NCBI GenBank assembly: GCA_946413885.1 | Contig: CAMKMK010000029.1 | Span: 1 to 15,237, forward strand | Source: an uncultured Prevotellaceae bacterium | Lineage (GTDB): Bacteria; Bacteroidota; Bacteroidia; Bacteroidales; Bacteroidaceae | DNA: 15,237 nucleotides | Reading direction: 5' to 3' | Translations under genes and position numbers: made by a program | Shown here: positions 1-6,322 of the stretch, in pieces | Layout of the letters: each line of letters starts with the position of its first letter | Position numbering within the stretch: position 1 is the stretch's first letter | The notes under the pieces: generated by a model | Told to the model about the DNA's origin: nothing | Databases searched by the model: none | Seen by the model: only the letters and a program-made list of their open reading frames with translations

Positions 1-57
1 TGAGTTCGCGGTTTCAACGTGTTGTCTTTTCCGTTTCAACGTGTTGTCTTTTTCAAC
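1..57. repeat. 22-bp-period dyad repeat array, left end cut by the window
   Basis: Two full copies of the dyad CAACGTGTTG lie at 15-24 and 37-46, exactly 22 bp apart. Each is flanked on the left by gttt and on the right by tctttt. A half copy (tttcaac) follows at 51-57 but is out of phase. The window's first two bases (tg) and the next 12 (agttcgcggttt) match the end of a core plus the linker seen in the array at 9229-9304 (tgttcgaggttt), so another copy probably starts left of the window. The array begins 5 bases past the GSCFA stop codon, if the half copy is counted, and so would lie in or just beyond that gene's 3' untranslated region. Function is unknown; regularly phased protein-binding sites are one inference. 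Confidence 0.8.
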
Positions 58-61
58 CTTT

Positions 62-1009
62 CTAAGTGATTCCATATTTCTTTCTCAATGCCTCGAGACG
101 CTCCTTTGTACATTGCTGAAAATGAAGGGCTTGAGGGGAACCTGGATGAACAGGCCGATGAGACAAGTCTCGACGAATCGGCTCGTATTCGCTCAAGTAC
201 TGTTTCAACTCAGAATCCATCATATTCTCCACCATACGCTGCCAAATATAATCGACTGCTTGGGGGCTGGGATGAAGCATATCAGACGTGTAGAACCGAT
301 AATCACGAAGCTCATCCAAAACGATCTCGTATGCAGGGAAATAGCTTACCTTCGAAGGGAATCTTTGACAAAGTTCATCCTCAGCCAGGAGAAGCGTTGA
401 TTTGGAGATTTGACTTTGGTGGAATCCGTATTTGGCATATCGATAGGGGCTGACCGTCAACACCACACGAGCCTGAGGATTGGTCTCCTGCAGCAGGAGA
501 ATGGTCTCTTCCAAAGCAGAGACACATTCCCTGAGAGACAGACGAACCTCCTGGAAGAGTTTGCCAGGCTGTTTATGACAATTGTTGACCAGTAGATTCT
601 CCTCTCTCAATCGATAGCAGACATTGGTACCCAGCGTGAGAAATACATATCGCGCCTTGCGAAGAGCCTCTCCCAAAAGTAGGAAAGCGCCCTCGACAAC
701 CTCACGGCATTCCTGCTCAGACGAGCCTCCCAACAGGGTATCTGTCAACCAGCAACGCCATTCTCCATCAGCTTGGAAGAGAGGCAAAGCATCAGGGTGC
801 AATGCCTGACGAATCGTAGCGTGGATGCTGGCAGGATTATAGAGAACTCCCAATGGGTTGACTGTGACAGGAAGGGCATAATCGAGGAATCGATGCCCCA
901 CGTTCTCTGCAAAGCATGAACCCAAGAACACACTCTCATCATGAAGTGCGATAAGTGGATCCCACAGAGGTACATCCACCATAGTTCGAAACAGATATGG
1001 GGTGCTCAT
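62..1009 (-). CDS. GSCFA-domain protein
   Basis: This 315-residue protein belongs to the GSCFA family, named after the motif seen near residues 30-34 (VFLGSCFAENVG). The family is common in Bacteroidetes and is thought to be related to SGNH/GDSL-type hydrolases; its substrate is not known to me. Other family-typical stretches are LTVSPYRYAKYGFHQSQISK and, nearer the C-terminus, YFPAYEIVLDELRDYRFY followed by DMLHPS, whose D and H could be the hydrolase-like catalytic pair. The length is normal for the family. No signal peptide or membrane segment is visible, so it is probably cytoplasmic. The start is an ATG at 1009, about 28 bases below a TAATTTTG promoter element on the minus strand. It is divergent from dxs, with a short shared promoter region. 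The 22-bp repeat array lies directly downstream. Family call is firm; function is open. Confidence 0.9.
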   Translation of the reverse strand: MSTPYLFRTMVDVPLWDPLIALHDESVFLGSCFAENVGHRFLDYALPVTVNPLGVLYNPASIHATIRQALHPDALPLFQADGEWRCWLTDTLLGGSSEQECREVVEGAFLLLGEALRKARYVFLTLGTNVCYRLREENLLVNNCHKQPGKLFQEVRLSLRECVSALEETILLLQETNPQARVVLTVSPYRYAKYGFHQSQISKSTLLLAEDELCQRFPSKVSYFPAYEIVLDELRDYRFYTSDMLHPSPQAVDYIWQRMVENMMDSELKQYLSEYEPIRRDLSHRPVHPGSPQALHFQQCTKERLEALRKKYGIT

Positions 1010-1036
1010 CAGAGGCTAAAAGCAATTTTTCTACCG

Positions 1037-1044
1037 CAAAATTA
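1037..1044 (-). promoter_or_regulatory. Bacteroidetes -7 element for the GSCFA gene
   Basis: The minus strand reads TAATTTTG, a full match to the Bacteroidetes -7 consensus TAnnTTTG. It is one arm of a perfect 10-bp inverted repeat (gcaaaattac at 1036-1045, gtaattttgc at 1065-1074), so the two back-to-back promoters are mirror images. No good TTTG -33 box is present at the expected 20-bp spacing (TTAC is there instead). Confidence 0.6.
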
Positions 1045-1065
1045 CGAACTTCCACGAAATATATG

Positions 1066-1073
1066 TAATTTTG
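1066..1073 (+). promoter_or_regulatory. Bacteroidetes -7 element for dxs
   Basis: TAATTTTG matches TAnnTTTG and predicts transcription starting near 1080, about 17 bases above the GTG start of dxs. The -33 position holds TTAC, which is the mirror copy of the GSCFA -7 element, so the two promoters may compete for polymerase or share a regulator (inference). Confidence 0.6.
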
Positions 1074-1096
1074 CAGCGCGAAAATGCAATATTGAA

Positions 1097-3016
1097 GTGA
1101 AAAAAAAACGCCTCGAACTACTAAACGATATACATTCACCAGCAGACTTGCGCTCCTTGCCTCTGGAGGATCTTCCAGAAGTATGCGATGAACTGCGCCA
1201 ATCTCTGATTAACACATTAGCCGACAACCCTGGCCATTTTGCCAGCAGTCTGGGTGTGGTGGAACTTACCGTAGCTCTCCACTATGTCTTCAACACGCCC
1301 TATGACCGCATCGTATGGGACGTGGGTCACCAAGCAGGAGGTCACAAGATACTGACAGGAAGGCGAGAACAATTCGACACTTACCGTCACCTGCACGGCC
1401 TTCGCCCTTTCCCTTCTCCTGAAGAAAGTGAATACGACACAGTTACCTGCGGTCACGCCTCCAACAGTATCTCAGCAGCCCTGGGTATGGCTGTAGCTGC
1501 ACAAAAGAAAGGCGAAGAGAATCGACATGTGGTGGCTGTGATTGGCGATGGGAGCATGAGCGGTGGACTGGCTTACGAGGGGCTCAACAACGTAAGCAGT
1601 ACTCCCAATGACTTGCTTATCGTGCTTAATGACAACAACATGAGCATTGACCGTAGTGTGGGAGGCATGAAACATTATCTGCATCAGCTGCACACGAGCA
1701 ATACCTACAATCATGTACGTTTCGTGGCTGCCCAGCACCTGTTCAAATGGGGACTGCTTAATGAGGATCGTCGCAATCGCATCATACGATTCAACAATAG
1801 CCTGAAATCCTTGCTGACCAACCAACAGAACATCTTCGAGGGAATGAACATCCGCTATTTCGGCCCTGAGGACGGACACAACGTGATAGAACTGGTTCAG
1901 ACCCTACGAAGCATCTGCAACATGAAAGGTCCCAAACTCCTGCATGTCCATACCGTAAAAGGTAAAGGATTCAAGGCTGCAGAGAAAAACCCAATCGAGT
2001 TTCACGCCCCTGGAAAATTCAATCCTGAAACAGGAGAGCGCATCAAAGTCAATACTGACGGTATGCCTCCCAAATATCAGGATGTCTTTGGACATACACT
2101 TCTGGAACTGGCCGAGAAGAATCCCAAAATTGTAGGTGTAACTCCCGCTATGCCAACAGGTTGCAGCATGAACATCATGATGAAGGCTATGCCTGAGCGA
2201 ACTTTCGATGTTGGAATAGCCGAAGGACACGCAGTAACCTTCTCCAGCGGATTGGCCACAGAAGGACTGCAACCTTTCTGCAACATTTATTCTTCTTTTG
2301 CCCAACGAGCTTATGACAACATCATTCACGACGTGGCCATCAGCAAACTCAATGTGGTTCTTTGTCTGGATAGAGCTGGTGTCGTAGGCGAGGATGGAGC
2401 GACCCATCATGGAGCCTTTGACTTGGCATTCCTTCGCCCCATTCCTCACATGACCATCTGCAGCCCCATGAATGAGCATGAATTACGTCATTTGATGTAC
2501 ACCGCTCAACTGCCTGACAAAGGTCCTTTTGTAATCCGATATCCACGTGGTCGAGGCGTACTGGTTGACTGGGAATGTGAGATGGAAGAAATCCCTGTGG
2601 GAAAAGGACGTCTTGTTCACGAGGGAACGGACTTGGCTATCCTTTCGTTAGGACCTATCGGAAACTCAGCAGAGGAAGCCATCGCTGAAGCAGAAAAAGA
2701 AGGATTGAGTATCGCACATTTCGACATGCGGTTCCTGAAACCCATAGACGAAGAGATACTGGAAAAGGTGGGACATTCGTTCAAACATATCATCACATTG
2801 GAAGATGGAGTACGTACTGGTGGGTTGGGAAGTGCCGTTATAGAATACATGCAGGATCATGGATTGGAGAACAACGTTATTCGATTGGGACTGCCTGACG
2901 AATTCGTGGAACACGGAACCATCCCTGAGTTACACCATATTGTAGGAATAGACAAGGAAGGAATCCTGCAAGCCATCCACACATCCTTAAACATTTACAG
3001 AGAGGAGGAGAATTGA
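1097..3016 (+). CDS. dxs: 1-deoxy-D-xylulose-5-phosphate synthase
   Basis: Dxs condenses pyruvate with glyceraldehyde 3-phosphate to form 1-deoxy-D-xylulose 5-phosphate, the first step of the MEP isoprenoid pathway and also a source for thiamine and pyridoxal. It is a cytoplasmic thiamine-diphosphate enzyme. Visible signatures in order: DNPGHFASSLGVVELTVALH, DVGHQAGGHKILTGR, GHASNSISAALGMA, the diphosphate/Mg motif GDGSMSGG (150-152 onward) to NDNN (178), the catalytic glutamate in AEGHAV (about E376), DRAGVVGEDGATHHG, and the transketolase C-terminal domain. DVGHQAGGHK differs slightly from the common QAYPHK. At 639 residues the length is normal. The start is set at GTG 1097: the open frame reaches upstream to an ATG at 941, but that lies inside the divergent gene and above the promoter, and homologous N-termini begin about here (KKKRLELLNDIHSPADL). 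It is followed after one base by trkA. Confidence 0.96.
   Translation: MKKKRLELLNDIHSPADLRSLPLEDLPEVCDELRQSLINTLADNPGHFASSLGVVELTVALHYVFNTPYDRIVWDVGHQAGGHKILTGRREQFDTYRHLHGLRPFPSPEESEYDTVTCGHASNSISAALGMAVAAQKKGEENRHVVAVIGDGSMSGGLAYEGLNNVSSTPNDLLIVLNDNNMSIDRSVGGMKHYLHQLHTSNTYNHVRFVAAQHLFKWGLLNEDRRNRIIRFNNSLKSLLTNQQNIFEGMNIRYFGPEDGHNVIELVQTLRSICNMKGPKLLHVHTVKGKGFKAAEKNPIEFHAPGKFNPETGERIKVNTDGMPPKYQDVFGHTLLELAEKNPKIVGVTPAMPTGCSMNIMMKAMPERTFDVGIAEGHAVTFSSGLATEGLQPFCNIYSSFAQRAYDNIIHDVAISKLNVVLCLDRAGVVGEDGATHHGAFDLAFLRPIPHMTICSPMNEHELRHLMYTAQLPDKGPFVIRYPRGRGVLVDWECEMEEIPVGKGRLVHEGTDLAILSLGPIGNSAEEAIAEAEKEGLSIAHFDMRFLKPIDEEILEKVGHSFKHIITLEDGVRTGGLGSAVIEYMQDHGLENNVIRLGLPDEFVEHGTIPELHHIVGIDKEGILQAIHTSLNIYREEEN
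3001..3010 (+). promoter_or_regulatory. Strong Shine-Dalgarno site for trkA
   Basis: The purine run agaggaggag sits inside the last codons of dxs, 7 bases before the trkA ATG. It is unusually strong for this phylum and, with the one-base gap between the genes, points to translation coupled to dxs. Confidence 0.6.
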
Positions 3017-3017
3017 A

Positions 3018-4415
3018 ATGAAAATCGTGATTGCTGGCGCTGGAGCCGTTGGAACCCATTTGGCAGAATTGCTTTCAAAAGAAGATCAAGACATCATCCT
3101 TATTGACGAGAGTCCTGAAAAGACTGCCAATCTGGCTGATAGTGGGAACTATGACCTGATGACGCTAAACGTTCCCCCCACAAGCATCAGCGGTCAAAAG
3201 GAAGCTGGCGTGCCTCACGCTGACCTGTTTATTGCTGTCACGCCAGAGGAATCATGCAATATTACATGCTGTATGCTGGCTCATACGCTGGGGGCCAAGA
3301 AGACCGTTGCCCGTGTGGACAACTCGGAATACGTGCTGCCTCAATACCAAGAGTTCTTCAAAAAGATGGGAATCGATTCAGTCATCTATCCTGAAATCCT
3401 TGCTGCTGAGGAGATCGTGGAAGGCTTGAAACGTTCTTGGGTTCGCCAATATTGGGAAGTTCATGGTGGAGCTCTGATAATGATGGGTATCAAACTTCGT
3501 GAAGAGTCAAAGGCACTTTTTGGAAAGCCTCTGCGTGAACTTTGCAAACCAGGAACTCCTTATCACATCGTCTTGATCAAACGAGATGACAACACCATCA
3601 TTCCTGGCGGTAACGATGAACTGAAGAATGGCGACATTGCCTATTTCATGACGACACGGAAAGAGATTGCCAACATACGTCGACTTGTTGGCAAGGAAAA
3701 CTATGCTGAAGTGAAAAACGTGATGATTATGGGTGGAGGAAAAACTACCGTCCATGTTGTTCATCGCAAGCCTGACTACATGAATATGCGTGTGATAGAA
3801 CAGAGTGATGAACGATGTGATCGACTCACTGAATTGTTAGAGGATGATGATGTGATGATCTTCAATGGCGACGGACGGGACACCAGTGTACTGATAGACG
3901 AAGGAATACGTGATTGTCAAGCCTTTGCCGCATTGACAGCAGAAACGGAAACCAACATTCTGGCATGCCTGACAGCCAAGCGAATGGGTGTCCGCAAGAC
4001 CGTAGCCATGGTGGAGAATATGGACTACGTGAACATGGCAGAAAAACTGGATATTGGTACCATCATCAACAAAAAGATGATTGCTGCCAGCCATATCTAC
4101 CAGATGATGCTCAACACGGATGTGGCTAATGTGAAATGCCTGACTATTGCTGATGCCGATGTCGCTGAGTTCATTGCTGGAGAAGGAAGTCTGATTACTC
4201 AAGGCCCTGTTAAAGACCTGAAATTGCCCAGCGGTGTAACTCTGGGTGGACTGGTGCGCGATGGCGTAGGTTACTCCATCTTTGGTAACACTCAAATTCT
4301 GGCAGGAGATAGTGTGGTAGTCTTCAGCAAGAGTACCTTGATAAAGAAAATGGATCGTTACTTCTGCAAGCCCACATCAGCTATCAATCGCATTATATCC
4401 TCCCTAACCCACTGA
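3018..4415 (+). CDS. trkA: Trk potassium uptake regulatory protein TrkA
   Basis: TrkA is the cytoplasmic NAD(H)/nucleotide-binding gating subunit of the Trk/Ktr potassium channel and acts on the membrane protein TrkH. The protein has two RCK units in tandem. The first starts with a Rossmann motif (VIAGAGAVGTHL, residues 4-15) with the acidic strand end LID; the second starts near residue 235 (VMIMGGGKTTVHV). A TrkA_C domain follows (VAEFIAGEGSLITQG, then GGLVRDGVGYSIFGNTQILA). At 465 residues it seems slightly longer than the roughly 445-450 I expect for Bacteroidales homologues. The surplus is the C-terminal CKPTSAINRIISSLTH, encoded in the stretch that overlaps the convergent DUF4435 gene. 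Dxs-TrkA linkage is usual in Bacteroidales, where trkH commonly comes next (recalled, not checked); here trkH is absent, so its partner must be elsewhere. Confidence 0.93.
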   Translation: MKIVIAGAGAVGTHLAELLSKEDQDIILIDESPEKTANLADSGNYDLMTLNVPPTSISGQKEAGVPHADLFIAVTPEESCNITCCMLAHTLGAKKTVARVDNSEYVLPQYQEFFKKMGIDSVIYPEILAAEEIVEGLKRSWVRQYWEVHGGALIMMGIKLREESKALFGKPLRELCKPGTPYHIVLIKRDDNTIIPGGNDELKNGDIAYFMTTRKEIANIRRLVGKENYAEVKNVMIMGGGKTTVHVVHRKPDYMNMRVIEQSDERCDRLTELLEDDDVMIFNGDGRDTSVLIDEGIRDCQAFAALTAETETNILACLTAKRMGVRKTVAMVENMDYVNMAEKLDIGTIINKKMIAASHIYQMMLNTDVANVKCLTIADADVAEFIAGEGSLITQGPVKDLKLPSGVTLGGLVRDGVGYSIFGNTQILAGDSVVVFSKSTLIKKMDRYFCKPTSAINRIISSLTH

Positions 4416-5365
4416 TACGGTTCACAAGAGCGGAAGCCTGTACCTTTACGCAACATCTCTTCAATAGGGCTTTGGCTATGCTGATAACTGGCCAATTCAT
4501 TCTGTCGCTGCACACTGTGACACGACAGATTATTTATTTCCCGTTCACGTTCCCTCCTCAAAATGGCACAAACAGGTGCCAACAAAGGCATCACTACTCC
4601 AGAAAACAGGCCATGTCCCTGCATATAGAGATAAGCTGTATCTGGAGTAAGTCCCAACCTCAACAATTCTTCACGAAGGGGAGCATACGATTCCTTGGCT
4701 TTAACGAACTTTCTCTGAAGCCAAGCAATCTTGCGGTTTACTTTATGACGGATAAAATCAAGTGTCCTTTCCGGATGAAAGACATTCACCTCGCGTGATG
4801 AGACAGTATCCACGAAATCTGTAATAGTGAAAGAATTGTAAACATCATGACGGCAACACCACACATTCCAAACCAGCAAAGGCCAAATGATTTCACTGAA
4901 TTCCTTCAGATATGCTTCAAAATCCAATATCTGCCTGTCGTTCAATGTACTCATCACACAAGTGGAATGAAGGCTGGGAGCATAACATTGATAATTCTCG
5001 ATGGCATACACATAGGTATGGATGACATAAGGATTCTCGCAGATGAGTCTGCTCACTTCACTCCGGCCTTGCATAAGCCAATCATAATCAGCATCCACAC
5101 AAGCTATCATGTACTCTCCAAGCGAAGGCCCTAACCTGTTCATCAAGGCTTTCTTCTTTCCTTTACCTAAATTGGTACGGCTGGGCAGCATGACCTCAAA
5201 ATACAGCTTGTCTGTCTCGAATTCCTGCAAAACACTACGCCAGAAGAACACATCATCATAGCTCTCCACGTAAGCGACGATGCGTCGACGTGAGTTCTTG
5301 GGCTTCAAGCGGTTGGCAGAAGCTATGTAGTCTGAATTCAGATTGTCCTGAAGTCGTTTACCCAT
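4358..5365 (-). CDS. DUF4435 (TOPRIM-like) protein, candidate AriB-like nuclease
   Basis: This 335-residue protein looks like a DUF4435 member, a domain with a TOPRIM-like fold found in AriB, the toxic nuclease of the PARIS anti-phage system, and paired with ATPases elsewhere. Seen directly: an acidic motif YVESYDDVFFWR with E34, the CVDADYDWL motif with D91, D93 and D95 (TOPRIM-style DxD), and YAIENYQCY with E123. These are the expected metal-binding positions. The C-terminal 150 residues are helical and basic, with no recognised domain. The start is ATG 5365; an in-frame TTG at 5428 would overlap the ATPase gene and adds 21 unlike residues. It lies 29 bp after the ATPase gene in the same direction, and its 3' end overlaps trkA by 58 bp on the opposite strand. 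Function as a defence effector is inference; a housekeeping DNA-repair role is also possible. Confidence 0.75.
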   Translation of the reverse strand: MGKRLQDNLNSDYIASANRLKPKNSRRRIVAYVESYDDVFFWRSVLQEFETDKLYFEVMLPSRTNLGKGKKKALMNRLGPSLGEYMIACVDADYDWLMQGRSEVSRLICENPYVIHTYVYAIENYQCYAPSLHSTCVMSTLNDRQILDFEAYLKEFSEIIWPLLVWNVWCCRHDVYNSFTITDFVDTVSSREVNVFHPERTLDFIRHKVNRKIAWLQRKFVKAKESYAPLREELLRLGLTPDTAYLYMQGHGLFSGVVMPLLAPVCAILRREREREINNLSCHSVQRQNELASYQHSQSPIEEMLRKGTGFRSCEPYQWVREDIMRLIADVGLQK

Positions 5366-5394
5366 CTCTGTATCAGTTAGGAAAAAATGACTTG

Positions 5395-6213
5395 TTAGCT
5401 GACTATCTCCTCCACGTCGGTCACACAATCAGCCCAGCCATCCATGATAACGGCAGGACTATGGGTAGTCATGATAACTTGAGTGTTGGGATTGAGGTCA
5501 CGGATGATACCTATCAAACGCTGTTGCCACTCCACATGAAGGCTTACCTCAGGTTCATCCAGAAACAGCACATAGGGCTTCTTGTTCTGCACCAGAACTG
5601 TTAGCAAGATAATGAGCATCTGCTTCTCACCACTGGAAAGTTTGTAAGGAGAAATCACTTCACCCAACGATTGGAAATTGATTTCATTCATCCTTCGTTC
5701 TATCTTCTTGCCCGTATCTTTGAAAAGGCTGTCCACCAGGTCCAGGAAATAAGTCTTCTCGAGAGCCAAATCCTGAGCCTTTTGCTGAGCATCAGGACCT
5801 TGCTGGGTCAATACTTCCACCATACGGTTACTCAGGTTAACCTGATAATCCAGATATTGACGTTGCAGTTGATAAAGGTGGAAGTCTAATTCCGTATTGA
5901 GTTCTGCATCCGTTACCCTATTGAGGAACTCACCTGAAAGGATGGGGCGATCGAAAGAACGGATAATGTCGAAATCCACACCTGTGGCATCCTCAGGATA
6001 GAATTTCAACTTCACACCACCCAGTTCACGCTCTAATTTGTTAATGGTCAGCAATTGCTTGACTACCCGATTCAGGATAGTACTCTTGCCTACTCCATTC
6101 ACGCCACTAAGGATGTTGACATCCGGACGCAAATTCCAGACCACATGTTTCTGCCCATTCCATAGAGCGTCTATCTCTATCTGCTGAATGTACTTACCAT
6201 TCTTCTGTATCAT
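5395..6213 (-). CDS. Small AAA/ABC-type ATPase paired with DUF4435
   Basis: This cytoplasmic ATPase of 272 residues carries the full ABC/SMC-like set: Walker A GVNGVGKST (37-45), a signature LSSGEKQ (from 192), Walker B YVLFLDEPEVSLH (D219, E220), and an H-loop TTHSP (H251). Between Walker A and the signature lies a helical insert of about 110 residues with many Q, L and E, suggesting a short coiled coil. The fold is AAA_21/OLD-like rather than a transporter, and there is no membrane partner. Partner is the DUF4435 protein encoded 29 bp downstream, matching the ATPase-then-TOPRIM order of PARIS (AriA-AriB). It is much shorter than the AriA proteins I know of. The start is ATG 6213: the longer frame begins with a TTG at 6246, 3 bases from the -7 element and so too close to the start of transcription. 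Own promoter at 6249-6280. Confidence 0.82.
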   Translation of the reverse strand: MIQKNGKYIQQIEIDALWNGQKHVVWNLRPDVNILSGVNGVGKSTILNRVVKQLLTINKLERELGGVKLKFYPEDATGVDFDIIRSFDRPILSGEFLNRVTDAELNTELDFHLYQLQRQYLDYQVNLSNRMVEVLTQQGPDAQQKAQDLALEKTYFLDLVDSLFKDTGKKIERRMNEINFQSLGEVISPYKLSSGEKQMLIILLTVLVQNKKPYVLFLDEPEVSLHVEWQQRLIGIIRDLNPNTQVIMTTHSPAVIMDGWADCVTDVEEIVS

Positions 6214-6248
6214 GGCTAAATGAATTAAAAAGTGACCCTGTTGCAACG

Positions 6249-6280
6249 CAAAGATAAAGAATCTCTACCAAATATGCAAA
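6249..6280 (-). promoter_or_regulatory. Promoter of the ATPase-DUF4435 operon
   Basis: On the minus strand TTTG (6277-6280) is followed after exactly 20 bp by TATCTTTG (6249-6256), a full match to the Bacteroidetes -33/-7 promoter. Transcription should start near 6243, leaving about 30 bases before the ATG at 6213. Confidence 0.75.
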
Positions 6281-6309
6281 TAATTTCACCAACTCTCGGA
6301 AAAAAGAGT

Positions 6310-6317
6310 TAAATTTG
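6310..6317 (+). promoter_or_regulatory. Bacteroidetes -7 element for the helicase gene
   Basis: TAAATTTG matches TAnnTTTG and ends only 5 bases before the helicase ATG, so the transcript may start at or within a base or two of the start codon. A weaker TTTC lies 22 bp upstream as a possible -33 box. Confidence 0.55.
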
Positions 6318-6322
6318 CAATC

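Noticed and set aside
941..1096. Upstream ATG extension of dxs
   Set aside because: The 52 extra codons overlap the start of the GSCFA gene and lie above the TAATTTTG promoter; the residues do not match Dxs N-termini.
1472..2479. Minus-strand open frames of 135 and 191 codons opposite dxs
   Set aside because: They lie fully inside dxs, show no family motifs and have no promoter or start context.
5366..5428. TTG-started extension of the DUF4435 protein
   Set aside because: It would overlap the ATPase gene by 34 bp and adds residues unlike the family; ATG 5365 is available.
6214..6246. TTG-started extension of the ATPase
   Set aside because: The TTG is 3 bases from the -7 element, so it would lie at or before the transcription start.
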